Assembly: GCA_017445435.1 (NCBI GenBank)
Contig: JAFSUE010000158.1
Location: 1-30,307 of the forward strand
Reading direction: 5' to 3'
Source: Selenomonadaceae bacterium
GTDB lineage: Bacteria > Bacillota > Negativicutes > Selenomonadales > Selenomonadaceae
Length of the DNA stretch: 30,307 nt
The notes under the pieces were generated by a model, which saw nothing but the letters and a program-made list of their open reading frames with translations, did no database searches and had not been told where the DNA came from. Shown here one piece after another: positions 16,658 to 24,234 of this stretch. Numbering within the stretch: the stretch's first letter is position 1; each line of letters starts with the position of its first letter. A program made the position numbers and the translations under genes.

Positions 16658-16966
16658 ATGTTGGGATTAAATAATCTTGCAGACGGTCTGCTGAATGCGG
16701 CTGAAAAAGTTGAAGACATCAACAGTAAACTTACGGCTAAAAAAAATGCCGTCAAAGAATCTGTTTCAGAAAAAATCAGCGACGCTAAAGAGGCAGTCAA
16801 CGATAAAATCAACGATGCTAAAATGGCGGTTGATGACGCGAAAGACGCCGCAAATATCGTAAAAGAATCTGTTAGCGACGCTAAAGACAACGTTGCAACG
16901 GCGATGAAAAATGTTGCTAGAAATTCTTTGAAGTCGACTGTTGAAGAAATTAAAAGGCAAAGTTAA
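16658..16966 (+). CDS. Small amphipathic helical protein with 11-residue repeats (LEA-like)
   Basis: A 102-residue, almost entirely helical, charged protein without signal peptide or membrane segment. After a short hydrophobic start (MLGLNNLADGLLNAAEKV), residues 33-65 are three exact 11-residue units: KESVSEKISDA, KEAVNDKINDA, KMAVDDAKDAA. Related units follow (KESVSDA, KDNVATAMKNV). Eleven-residue Ala/Lys/Asp repeats are typical of group 3 LEA proteins and of amphipathic helices that bind lipid or granule surfaces. A desiccation, membrane-binding or phasin-like role is possible but unproven. ATG 16658 has AGAGGTG at good distance. A second small gene follows 37 bases downstream, so they are probably one transcript. 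Confidence 0.8.
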   Translation: MLGLNNLADGLLNAAEKVEDINSKLTAKKNAVKESVSEKISDAKEAVNDKINDAKMAVDDAKDAANIVKESVSDAKDNVATAMKNVARNSLKSTVEEIKRQS

Positions 16967-17003
16967 ATTTCAGCGTTAAAATTTTGGAGGTGCAAATTTT
17001 TTT

Positions 17004-17300
17004 ATGGACAAAGATAAACTTACAAAGCTTGTAGCAGAAAAAGTTGACGCGGCTTGCAAGGCAAGTACTCATCCTAAAAAATTTTTCATTACGGAAAATG
17101 GACGCGGCGTAGTTGACGGCGGCGACCTTTACAATGCCGTTTTGAAAGACGTTTTGGACGTTGTGAAAGTGGCGCTTGTCGATATTTTGGACGAAACTTT
17201 AAAAGTTCCCGAAGTGCCGAAGGTTGAAACTAAAGTTGAATCGAAAGTTGAATCTAAGGGTGCGCCCAGTAAATCTTCCGCGAAGGATAAAAAGAAATAG
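17004..17300 (+). CDS. Small protein of unknown function with Lys/Ser-rich tail
   Basis: A 98-residue soluble protein. Residues 1-67 look folded: a helix (MDKDKLTKLVAEKVDAAC), KKFFITENGRGVVDGGDLYNAVLKDVL, and a hydrophobic helix VVKVALVDILDETL. From about residue 68 the chain becomes a repetitive tail (VPEVPKVETK, VESKVESK) ending in KSSAKDKKK. I do not recognise a family. GGAGGTG lies 11 bases before ATG 17004, a long but clear ribosome site. Its placement directly after the LEA-like gene suggests a shared transcript. The palindromic repeat at 17357 lies 57 bases downstream and may end transcription. Confidence 0.7.
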   Translation: MDKDKLTKLVAEKVDAACKASTHPKKFFITENGRGVVDGGDLYNAVLKDVLDVVKVALVDILDETLKVPEVPKVETKVESKVESKGAPSKSSAKDKKK

Positions 17301-17356
17301 TTTGTTGTTAGCGGCGTATTGATTAAGTGGATTTTCTATTTTAATTTTTTTTTAAA

Positions 17357-17540
17357 CTACTTTCTTTTGGCGCAAAAGAAAGTAGCAAAGAAAACATAGC
17401 GGCATTTGCGCGCTCGCGCTTTACTTTTCAGTAACAAAAGCAATACACCGCGTCCTTGTGTTCCCAAATATTCAACTCCGCAGAGCGCCATAAATGCCGC
17501 AAAGTACCATCATTTTTCAGCTTTGAATTTTTTACGTAGT
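17357..17540 (-). repeat. Composite palindromic repeat (copy 2, opposite orientation)
   Basis: CTACTTTCTTTTG (17357-17369) pairs perfectly with 17373-17385 around a GCG loop. Read on the minus strand it matches copy 1, including the T-rich lead-in before the palindrome and the words AAGGACGCG and GAGTTGAATAAC. The middle, with GCGCGCTCGCGC, is less palindromic than in copy 1 and has diverged. It fills the 288-base gap 17301-17588. Confidence 0.7.
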
Positions 17541-17588
17541 TATTCAACTCTACCTAATTACTAACACCTAGAAAGGAGCGTGAAATTT

Positions 17589-17864
17589 TTGGATAAGAAA
17601 AAAATTGTTCATTCTGCCCGTGAAAAAATTCGTGAACAGGATAATTCCTCAAGTGGTCGTGAAGCAGTTAGCGGCGAAAAATCACTTTTGGGCGACGTGA
17701 TTGGTGCGTTTATAAATATGGTTGGCGATACGTCAAATGATTCTGCTGATAATGAATCTGCGCGGGAAAGTGGACGTAGCGGCAAAACTTCAGGACGTAA
17801 GCCGCAAGGTCAAGGGCGCGTTGCATCTGTTGGAAGTCGTGTTGCCGAACAACTCAAAAAATAA
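17589..17864 (+). CDS. Small hydrophilic protein of unknown function
   Basis: A 91-residue protein: basic start (MDKKKIVHSAREKIREQD), a Ser/Gly-rich linker, one short hydrophobic stretch LLGDVIGAFINMVGD, then a Ser/Asn/Arg/Gly-rich, probably disordered region ending VASVGSRVAEQLKK. No family is recognised. TTG 17589 is preferred because AAAGGAG stands ten bases upstream; the in-frame GTG 17580 is only one base from that ribosome site. Coding character rests on the ribosome site, composition and length, so this is the least certain of the three small genes. A heptamer array begins six bases after its stop. Confidence 0.6.
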   Translation: MDKKKIVHSAREKIREQDNSSSGREAVSGEKSLLGDVIGAFINMVGDTSNDSADNESARESGRSGKTSGRKPQGQGRVASVGSRVAEQLKK

Positions 17865-17869
17865 TTAGG

Positions 17870-18030
17870 AATGCGTAATTCGTAATGCGTAATGATAAAT
17901 CTTACCACCTACTCACTACTGACTACTAACTAAAAAAAGATTGATAATTAGTAAGGCGGTATGTTAAGAATTAAGAATTAAGAATTTTTCCCTACTCACT
18001 ACTAACTACTCACTACTAACTACTTACTAA
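17870..18030 (+). repeat. Cluster of heptamer arrays of all three kinds
   Basis: In order: AATGCGT, AATTCGT, AATGCGT (17870-17890); CTACTCA, CTACTGA, CTACTAA (17909-17929); three AAGAATT units (17967-17987); CTACTCA/CTACTAA-type units (17992-18027). Two stretches, 17909-17966 and 17992-18066, are diverged copies of one another that both include TTGATAATT and AAGGCG. Confidence 0.9.
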
Positions 18031-18038
18031 AAAAATAA

Positions 18039-18068
18039 TTGATAATTGGCAAGGCGTTATGTTATAAT
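18039..18068 (+). promoter_or_regulatory. Promoter of the TAXI lipoprotein gene
   Basis: TTGATA (18039-18044) and perfect TATAAT (18063-18068) are separated by 18 bases, with a TG extension before the -10. It lies about 40 bases before ATG 18109. Confidence 0.7.
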
Positions 18069-18108
18069 TCGTTTGAGAATTCATAATATTCTAGGAGGAG
18101 TGATTTAA

Positions 18109-19074
18109 ATGGGGTTCGGGAAATTTTTTAAGAGGATAGCGACGGTTTGTCTAGCACTTGCCGTAGCAGTTGGTGTAGCAGGTTGCGGCGGCGGCGCTGA
18201 TTCTGGCGAAAAGTTCGTGCATATCGCTACTGGTGGTACGGCTGGAACTTATTATCCCATTGGTGGCGCTATTGCAGACATCATTAAAAGGGACGTTAAA
18301 GGAATTGACGCCAACGCACAAAGTACTGGCGCGTCTGTTGCAAATATCAATATGCTCAATGACAAGCAAGTTGATATGGCGATTGTGCAAAATGACATTG
18401 CCTACTACGCCTTGAACGGTACGGAAATGTTTGAAAAGAAAGTTGAAGGTCTGCGTGGCATTGCGTCACTTTATCCTGAAACTTGCCAATTCGTCACGCT
18501 CGACGGTTCTGGCATTCACTCAATCAGCGACTTAAAAGGAAAACGTGTTGCAGTCGGCGCACAAGGTAGCGGTGTTGAATGTAACGTCCGCCAAATTCTT
18601 AAAGTCTACGGTATGACTTACGAAGATATTAACCCACAATTCCTTTCATTTGCAGAAGCGTCAGCCGCGCTTAAAGACGGTACTGTTGACGTTGCTTGCT
18701 TGACTGCTGGTTATCCTACAACTTCCGTACAGGACATCGCGTCACAAAAACAAATCAGACTCATTCCGCTTGATTCAGCTAAAATTGATGCCCTTATCGC
18801 AGATTATCCTTTCTACACAAGGACGACCATTCCAGCAGATACTTATCAAGGATTCAGCGCAGAAGTTCCAACTGTCAGCGTAATGGCAATTCTTGTTACT
18901 ACTGATAGAATGGACGCGCAAACTGGCTACGACATTACAAAGGCGATTTTCTCAAATACCGATAAACTTGCGGCGGCACACTCTGCGGCTAAAGCTATTA
19001 GCAAAGAAACTGCCCTTAATGGTATGAACTTCATTAAGATGAACGAAGGCGCAGAAAAATTCTTAAAAGAATAA
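18109..19074 (+). CDS. TAXI family TRAP transporter solute-binding lipoprotein
   Basis: A 321-residue substrate-binding protein of the TAXI type, the extracytoplasmic receptor of some TRAP transporters for organic acids or amino acids. A basic start and hydrophobic segment end in the lipobox VAGC (C26), so it is a lipoprotein. The mature protein has the family TAXI signature HIATGGTAGTYYPIGGAIAD, then STGASVANINMLNDKQVDMAIVQND, GIASLYPETCQFV and VAVGAQGSGVE. ATG 18109 has AGGAGG upstream. It has its own promoter and a terminator at 19156, and no TRAP membrane subunit (DctQM or fused permease) is in the window, so it is a single-gene unit here. The ligand cannot be predicted. Confidence 0.92.
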   Translation: MGFGKFFKRIATVCLALAVAVGVAGCGGGADSGEKFVHIATGGTAGTYYPIGGAIADIIKRDVKGIDANAQSTGASVANINMLNDKQVDMAIVQNDIAYYALNGTEMFEKKVEGLRGIASLYPETCQFVTLDGSGIHSISDLKGKRVAVGAQGSGVECNVRQILKVYGMTYEDINPQFLSFAEASAALKDGTVDVACLTAGYPTTSVQDIASQKQIRLIPLDSAKIDALIADYPFYTRTTIPADTYQGFSAEVPTVSVMAILVTTDRMDAQTGYDITKAIFSNTDKLAAAHSAAKAISKETALNGMNFIKMNEGAEKFLKE

Positions 19075-19081
19075 TTTATTT

Positions 19082-19147
19082 AATGCGTAATTAGGAATGC
19101 GTAATTCGTAAATTAATGCGTAATGCGCAATGAGGAATGCGTAATTA
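19082..19147 (+). repeat. AATGCGT-type heptamer array after the TAXI gene
   Basis: About nine 7-bp units (AATGCGT, AATTAGG, AATGCGT, AATTCGT, AATGCGT, AATGCGC, AATGAGG, AATGCGT) with one register break lie between the stop codon and the terminator. Confidence 0.9.
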
Positions 19148-19155
19148 AAATTTTT

Positions 19156-19181
19156 AGCCTCCCAATCAGGGGGCTTTTTTT
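19156..19181 (+). terminator. Intrinsic terminator of the TAXI gene
   Basis: AGCCTCC (19156-19162) pairs with GGGGGCT (19169-19175, one T-G pair) and is followed by seven T. It ends only 16 bases before the next start, so the glycosyltransferase gene begins almost on the T-run. Confidence 0.85.
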
Positions 19182-19197
19182 GTAGGAGAAATTTTTA

Positions 19198-20328
19198 ATG
19201 AGAATTGCAATTTTTGAAAACATTATGACGGAGGGCGGGCATGAAGTCGACTTCGATAGAATTTTAGTTGAAGAACTTGCCGCACTTGGTCACGACGTAA
19301 ATTTTTATGTGCCAGAAAATTTTATCTTCCACTTTGATTATAAAGTTCCAGTAACGAAACTTGCAGGTGACGCCGTAGTTTACAGTACGTCACGCGGGCT
19401 TAGGAAAATTGCCGCCACTATCAAGCGTGAAATAAATCGTCAGCGTTGGTACAGTCAACTTTACGACGCGCAAAAAAATTTCGACGCGCTGATTGTTCCC
19501 ACGTCGACTTACCGATATTTACGCGCTTTGAATCACAATTCGCTGAAAAAAATTTCCGTACCGCTGATTTTTATTCTGCATGGCATAAATCCCAATGAAG
19601 CGTCAAACTTTTTAAATGCGGCTGAAAAACTTTTGACGTACGACAATATTAAACTTTGCGTGTTGACGCTTGATGAAAATCTTTTCGGCGGCAAGTACAA
19701 AAATATTTTCCCGACGTACCCGCCGACTTTTATTCCGCGTGACGTAAAAATTTTTCAGCGGCAAGTTAGCGACGAATTGACGATTGGATTTTTTGGACAG
19801 TACAGGCGCGAAAAAAAATTGCGCGAATTGCTCAACGTCTTCATCAACGCCAACTACAAGCGCAAAGTGAAAATGATTGTTCAAGGGTCGACTATGCACG
19901 AGGAGGACGCGAAAGATTTTGAAGAGATTATCGCGCAGTATAAAAAATTTGACAGCCTAGAATTTCTGCACAAAGGGTTAATTGGGGCTGATTGGCAACG
20001 GGCAATTTTGAACGTCGACGCGCTTTTAATGCCGTATTCAGCGCCGCGCTATCGTTACCATTGGAGCGCCATGCTTTTCACGGCGTTAGGATTTAAAAAG
20101 CCTGTCATTGCGTCGAGTGATATTAATCCTGAAGTTTGGGAAAAATTTAGAATCGGTGAAGTTTTTGAAAGTGGAAATATTAACGCGCTTGACGTAGCTT
20201 TAAAAATTTTTATTGACAACTTCGACGAAAATATTTTGACGTACAAAAAAAATTTAGACGCCGCCGCAGAAATTTTTTCTCCTGCGAATTTTGCACGACG
20301 CCTAATTCAGCTTTCATTACATTCTTAA
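19198..20328 (+). CDS. Glycosyltransferase, GT4/GT-B-like
   Basis: A 376-residue soluble protein with a two-domain GT-B layout. The N-terminus MRIAIFENIMTEGGHEVDF and ILVEELAALGHDVNFYVP form the first Rossmann half. The second half has TIGFFGQYRREKKLRELLNVF, VKMIVQGS, NVDALLMPYSAPRYRYHWSA and ALGFKKPVIASSDINPEVWE, which match the donor-binding region of GT4 enzymes (conserved glycine-rich loop, late acidic residue). No membrane segment is seen. The sugar and acceptor are unknown; nearby envelope glycosyltransferases suggest surface glycan work. ATG 19198 has TAGGAG upstream. It starts just after a strong terminator, so its promoter is unclear. Its stop TAA is part of the heptamer array shared with the fliG 3' end. 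Confidence 0.8.
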   Translation: MRIAIFENIMTEGGHEVDFDRILVEELAALGHDVNFYVPENFIFHFDYKVPVTKLAGDAVVYSTSRGLRKIAATIKREINRQRWYSQLYDAQKNFDALIVPTSTYRYLRALNHNSLKKISVPLIFILHGINPNEASNFLNAAEKLLTYDNIKLCVLTLDENLFGGKYKNIFPTYPPTFIPRDVKIFQRQVSDELTIGFFGQYRREKKLRELLNVFINANYKRKVKMIVQGSTMHEEDAKDFEEIIAQYKKFDSLEFLHKGLIGADWQRAILNVDALLMPYSAPRYRYHWSAMLFTALGFKKPVIASSDINPEVWEKFRIGEVFESGNINALDVALKIFIDNFDENILTYKKNLDAAAEIFSPANFARRLIQLSLHS

Positions 20329-20343
20329 TTCTTAATTCAATTA
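20320..20343 (-). repeat. AATTAAG-type array between convergent genes
   Basis: On the minus strand the motif TAATTGAATTAAGAATTA begins on the fliG stop codon. On the plus strand the same array supplies the TAA of the glycosyltransferase. Confidence 0.9.
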
Positions 20344-21372
20344 GACAAGCATTTCGTCACCTTGACCACGAGCAATAACAATTTCGCCTTTGTCTTCAAG
20401 CGTACGAATAATATTAACAACTTTCATCTGCGCTTCCTCAACGTCGCGAATCTTGACAGGTCCCATATATTCAAGTTCTTCACGCAACATATCAGCGGCA
20501 CGTTTAGACATATTCTTATAAATTTTGTCAGCAACTTCCTGCGGCGTAGCTTTCATAGCCAACGACAAATCTTTTGTATCGACTTCGCGCAGTACCATTT
20601 GCAAGGAGCGGTCGTCCAAAAGTACAATATCTTCGAACACGAACATAAGCTTTTTGATTTCTTCGGCAAGTTCGGGGTTGTCCATTTCCAGCTGTTCGAT
20701 AATCGCCTTTTCTGTAGTACGGTCGACGCGGTTTAAAACTTCGACAACTGCAGGGATACCGCCAGCAGTTGTAAAATCTTGATTGAGCATAGCGGAAAGT
20801 TTTTTCTCCAAAACTCTTTCAACTTCACGAATAATATCAGGCGACGTTCTATCCATCATCGCGATTCTTTTTGCAACGTCGGCTTGTGATTCAGGCGGCA
20901 GACCACTCATAACTATAGCGGCTTGGTCAGGTTCAAGGTACGCCATAACTAAAGCGATAGTTTGCGGGTGTTCATTCTGCAAAAACGTCATAAGTTGGGA
21001 AGGATCAGTTTTGCGTAGGAAGTCGAAGGGACGAACTTGCAAGCTTGTAGTTAATCTGTTCAAAATGTCCATAGCGCGATCCGAGCCGAGCGCTTTTTCC
21101 AAAACATTCTGCGCGTATTCAAGCCCGCCAGTAGAAATGTAATCGCTAGCCATAGCCATTTGATAAAATTCTGACAGGACTTCAGCTTTTAATTCAGCGC
21201 TAACTTGTTTATTGTTAGCAATTTCAAGCGTGATACTTTCTATTTCGTCGTCGTCCATATGTTCAAAAAGTTTAGCGGCGTATTCTCCACCGATAGCGAT
21301 GAAGAATATAGCTGCTTTTTCATGCGCCGTCATTTCGCGGGGTTCGCCGTACATATCGGGCATTGCTGGCAT
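20341..21372 (-). CDS. fliG: Flagellar motor switch protein FliG
   Basis: A 343-residue C-ring protein that links the FliF ring to the switch and interacts with MotA. The order is complete: N-terminal FliF-binding part (AAIFFIAIGGEYAAKLFEHM), middle domain with the EHPQTIALVMAYL motif, hydrophobic patch region, and C-terminal motor domain (MFVFEDIVLLDDRSLQMVLREVD) carrying the charged residues that contact the stator. ATG 21372 has GGAGG at good spacing. It is the last flagellar gene of this block; fliH, fliI and fliJ, which usually follow, are absent. The gap to fliF is unusually long (161 bases) and holds repeats and a long hairpin. Confidence 0.95.
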   Translation of the reverse strand: MPAMPDMYGEPREMTAHEKAAIFFIAIGGEYAAKLFEHMDDDEIESITLEIANNKQVSAELKAEVLSEFYQMAMASDYISTGGLEYAQNVLEKALGSDRAMDILNRLTTSLQVRPFDFLRKTDPSQLMTFLQNEHPQTIALVMAYLEPDQAAIVMSGLPPESQADVAKRIAMMDRTSPDIIREVERVLEKKLSAMLNQDFTTAGGIPAVVEVLNRVDRTTEKAIIEQLEMDNPELAEEIKKLMFVFEDIVLLDDRSLQMVLREVDTKDLSLAMKATPQEVADKIYKNMSKRAADMLREELEYMGPVKIRDVEEAQMKVVNIIRTLEDKGEIVIARGQGDEMLV

Positions 21373-21392
21373 AATTAATCGCCTCCATTTTA

Positions 21393-21458
21393 GGGATTAG
21401 CTTTTAGCTTTTAGGATTTTTTACTACTCACTACTAACTACTGACTACTCACTACTCA
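21393..21458 (+). repeat. Heptamer arrays in the fliF-fliG gap
   Basis: GGGATTAGCTTTTAGCTTTT (from 21393) has TTTTAGC-type 7-bp spacing. Five units follow at 21424-21458: CTACTCA, CTACTAA, CTACTGA, CTACTCA, CTACTCA. Confidence 0.85.
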
Positions 21459-21477
21459 CTAATTTTTAGAAATTTAA

Positions 21478-21528
21478 TAGGAGCTGGAACTGCTATAAGA
21501 ATTTTTAATTCTAAGTTCCTAGCCCCTA
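21478..21528. repeat. Long imperfect hairpin between fliF and fliG
   Basis: TAGGAGCT, GGAACT and AGAATT on the left (from 21478) pair with AATTCT, AGTTCC and AGCCCCTA on the right (ending 21528) around a TTT loop, with a few bulges. It begins six bases after the fliF stop. No clear T-run follows in the direction of transcription, so it is more likely an RNA processing or stability element, or a mobile-repeat remnant, than a full terminator. Confidence 0.65.
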
Positions 21529-21533
21529 AAAAA

Positions 21534-23159
21534 TCATTCGTCTTCAGCCAACCAAGTTTTAATCAGCATTGCGACATCAGCAGGCTTTTCATCAATCATC
21601 TTAAGAATAGCTTGTTTTTCATCACGTTGCTGTTTCTCTTGCGGCGTCAAACCTTCATCTTCAATAATTCCCTCTTCAATATCGCGGGCACGTTGCGCCT
21701 CTTCAGCACGACGTTGAGCCGCCTCTTCAGCTTCACGCGCTTCCCTTTCAGCACGCAATCTAGCTTCTTCAACTTCGCGCTCCTGCTGTTTTTTGCGACG
21801 ATACATCAAGAATCCACCGAGCAACAAGGCGAGAAGTAAAATCAATGCTCCAAATTCCATATAAAGAATCCTATCTTGACGTTTTTGTTCAGCCGCTTCA
21901 GCAGCCGCCTCTCTGTCACGCGCTTCAGTGCTAAACGGCATAGGTTCAACTGAAATTACGTCGCCGCGCGTTTCATTGATACCAGCCGCAGAACTTACGA
22001 CGCGCAATAAATTTTCCCTTTGTGCATCAGTTATAGTATCGTTTACTAAAACTGCAACAGTCAAGCGGCTAATCGAGCCTGGCGACGATACAATTTTCTG
22101 ATTTTCTTCATTGACTTCGTAATTTTTAGTAGACTCTTTGCGCTCATAATCAGCGTTAGCGTTTCTATCTTCAGCGACGTAGCCAGGAACATTGCCTTGT
22201 ACACCAGCAGGACCGCCCGGCATATTTGAACGCCCGCTATAAGTTTCGCTAACATCTTGCTGACTTCTGATAATTCCAGCTTCATCAACAACTGGCGTGA
22301 ACGTTTGACGATCAGTTTGCCTTTCATCAAAATCAAGTTCGACGCTTACACGTACAAAAGCTTGACCGCGTCCCAACGAATTATCAAGTAACGTCTGAAT
22401 ATTTTGCTGGATATTGTCACGAACTTTGCGCGTCATTTCAATTTGATTGAGCGCCTTTAAATTATTTCGCTGTTGTTGTGCTAAGGCGTCATCAGATTCA
22501 TTTTCGTTTAAAATGTTGCCTGCCTCATCAACGATGGTGATATTTTCGGGAGTAAGTCCTTGAACGCTATGTGCAACTAAGTTGACAATGCCTTTGACTT
22601 CAGCGGGTGTAAGTTGAACACTACGCGAAAGTATCAGCATAATTGATGCGGTAGCTGGCTTTTCATTTTTTTTATAAAGGCTATCTTCTGGCAAAACAAT
22701 ATGTACACGCGCTTTTTGAACAGCCTCAATTTGTTCAATGGTACGTGTCAATTCGCCCTGCAACGCTTGAATATAATTAATTCTATTTTGAAATTCTGTA
22801 ACGCCAAGCTTGCTATCGTCGAAGAGTTCAAAACCTTTATTGCCACGAGGAAGACCAGCAGAGGCAAGTTCAAGCCGCACATCATGCACTTGAGTAGCTG
22901 GAACATAGACAGTCGTGCCGCGTTTGTTTTCTTCGATACGGTACTGAACGCCTGATTCACGCAGACTATTCACAACGTCGCCTGCGTCTTTAGTTTCAAG
23001 GTTGGTGTACAGTGGCACCATATCAGGCTTACTGCCATACCAAAAACTGATTCCTAAAATTGCTACTAAAATAGCTACAATGACGCCTATTCCTATAGCG
23101 CGTTGTGTTTTAGAGTACCTGTTCCACAGTTCTAGGAATCGCTCTTTCCAAGCTGCCAA
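21534..23159 (-). CDS. fliF: Flagellar MS-ring protein FliF
   Basis: A 541-residue protein forming the MS ring in the inner membrane. It has a first transmembrane segment (about 22-44), the YscJ/FliF ring domain (SKPDMVPLYTNLETKDAGDVV, GTTVYVPATQVHDVRLELA, VQKARVHIVLPEDSLY), a long periplasmic part, SISRLTVAVLVN, a second transmembrane segment (about 440-460), a highly charged helix rich in Glu, Arg and Ala, and a C-terminal FliG-binding tail ending IKTWLAEDE. The start is TTG 23159, with AAAGGA about 11 bases upstream; no ATG fits. FliE lies 83 bases upstream, with a small inverted repeat (TTCAGGT 23196-23202, ACCTGAA 23224-23230) between them. Confidence 0.95.
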   Translation of the reverse strand: MAAWKERFLELWNRYSKTQRAIGIGVIVAILVAILGISFWYGSKPDMVPLYTNLETKDAGDVVNSLRESGVQYRIEENKRGTTVYVPATQVHDVRLELASAGLPRGNKGFELFDDSKLGVTEFQNRINYIQALQGELTRTIEQIEAVQKARVHIVLPEDSLYKKNEKPATASIMLILSRSVQLTPAEVKGIVNLVAHSVQGLTPENITIVDEAGNILNENESDDALAQQQRNNLKALNQIEMTRKVRDNIQQNIQTLLDNSLGRGQAFVRVSVELDFDERQTDRQTFTPVVDEAGIIRSQQDVSETYSGRSNMPGGPAGVQGNVPGYVAEDRNANADYERKESTKNYEVNEENQKIVSSPGSISRLTVAVLVNDTITDAQRENLLRVVSSAAGINETRGDVISVEPMPFSTEARDREAAAEAAEQKRQDRILYMEFGALILLLALLLGGFLMYRRKKQQEREVEEARLRAEREAREAEEAAQRRAEEAQRARDIEEGIIEDEGLTPQEKQQRDEKQAILKMIDEKPADVAMLIKTWLAEDE

Positions 23160-23242
23160 ATAAACTCAGTCCTTTCGAACAGCCTGTGATCAGCTTTCAG
23201 GTGTTTTCCTTCCCTGTACAGATACCTGAAGCTTTCCCGTGA

Positions 23243-23545
23243 CTAAACCTGCATCCGCATAATTTCCTGATATGCGGAAGTAGCGCGGTTTCTTAATTGA
23301 AGTGTAAGTTGCAAAGCTAAATCGGCTTTTTGTCCCGCAATAATAACTTGTGAAACGTCTTCAATTCTGCCTGCTGCCAATGCGGCGTTCAACTTGTCTG
23401 ATGTAAGTTGAAGTTCGTTCGTCTTTTTTAGTGCATCTGTAAGCACTTCGCCGAAACTTTTTATAGGCTCTTCAACCTGTGTTTCTCCCAAGTGACTACG
23501 CGCACTCATTTTTACGGGCGTCATTTCAAGCGGTGCTATTTCCAT
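23243..23545 (-). CDS. fliE: Flagellar hook-basal body complex protein FliE
   Basis: A 100-residue protein that joins the MS ring to the proximal rod. The start is ATG 23545, because AAGGTGATG lies just upstream and the product then begins MEIAPLEMTPVKMS; the frame is open for 22 more residues without a ribosome site. The conserved C-terminal part is clear: SFGEVLTDALKKTNELQ, QVIIAGQKADLALQLTLQL and the end RNRATSAYQEIMRMQV. Two candidate promoters lie upstream, so fliE-fliF-fliG can probably be transcribed apart from flgBC. Confidence 0.93.
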   Translation of the reverse strand: MEIAPLEMTPVKMSARSHLGETQVEEPIKSFGEVLTDALKKTNELQLTSDKLNAALAAGRIEDVSQVIIAGQKADLALQLTLQLRNRATSAYQEIMRMQV

Positions 23546-23610
23546 TCCATCACCTTCCCCGTCTAAATCTAAATTGACAAACCGCCTAAAAAAATATTTA
23601 ACTGCCGTCA

Positions 23611-23616
23611 ATTATA
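23611..23616 (-). promoter_or_regulatory. Proximal candidate promoter of fliE (extended -10)
   Basis: Minus-strand TGTTATAAT places a perfect -10 at 23611-23616 with a TG extension, about 65 bases before the fliE ATG. The best upstream -35 (TTGTGG) is at 19 bases. Confidence 0.5.
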
Positions 23617-23699
23617 ACACGTGACAAAATTATTTCCACAAAAAATTTGTTGAAAATAAAAAATTGCGGCAGTTTATAATCTGTAAAAAATCTGAATGA

Positions 23700-23729
23700 A
23701 TTATACGCTAAATTTTAAATCAGCGTCAA
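23700..23729 (-). promoter_or_regulatory. Distal sigma-A-type promoter of fliE
   Basis: Minus strand TTGACG (23724-23729) and TATAAT (23700-23705) are 18 bases apart in the 218-base gap between flgC and fliE. It looks like a housekeeping promoter rather than a flagellar sigma-28 or sigma-54 site. Confidence 0.7.
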
Positions 23730-23763
23730 GGATATTTGATAAGTGCAGAAAATTTTGTAGACG

Positions 23764-24213
23764 TTAGCCGCTAATTTCCAGCGCCTTATTGAACATAGCC
23801 TTAGCGGCGTTAATCGTCGTGGTATTTGCCTCGTAAGCACGATGCGCCGTTATCATATCAACCATTTCTGTGACGATATTGACATTTGGCTTTTCTACGT
23901 AACCTTCAGCGTTAGCATCTGGATGACCTGGTTCATAGACAAGCGGACCTTGTTGTTGATCTTCCATAATGGCAACTGCGCGGACGCCTTCGCCGACAGT
24001 TTTTTTACCGCTTGTAGCCTTTGATAAAGTTTGCTCAAAAGATTCAGCTTGACGATCACGCGGGCTGAATACGACGAAACGGCGACGATAAGCCGTACCA
24101 TTTGCAGTACGTGTAGTGTTGGCGTTAGCGATATTGTTTGAGATAACGTCCATTCTAAGACGTTCAGCCGTCAAGCCTGACGCCGCCGTATCAATTACCA
24201 TAAACATACTCAT
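23764..24213 (-). CDS. flgC: Flagellar basal-body rod protein FlgC
   Basis: A 149-residue proximal rod protein. The conserved N-terminal rod signature DTAASGLTAERLRMDVISNN-IANANTTRT is intact, and the C-terminal helix reads VTEMVDMITAHRAYEANTTT followed by INAAKAMFNKALEI, both needed for the coiled-coil of rod proteins. ATG 24213 is chosen because AGGTG stands six bases upstream; the in-frame GTG 24222 lies on the ribosome site. It follows flgB after a repeat array. Confidence 0.94.
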   Translation of the reverse strand: MSMFMVIDTAASGLTAERLRMDVISNNIANANTTRTANGTAYRRRFVVFSPRDRQAESFEQTLSKATSGKKTVGEGVRAVAIMEDQQQGPLVYEPGHPDANAEGYVEKPNVNIVTEMVDMITAHRAYEANTTTINAAKAMFNKALEISG

Positions 24214-24234
24214 ACTTTTCACCTATTTTAGCTT

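Noticed and set aside
17870..18030. Possible CRISPR array
   Set aside because: Units are 7 bp, contiguous and without unique spacers; no cas genes are nearby.
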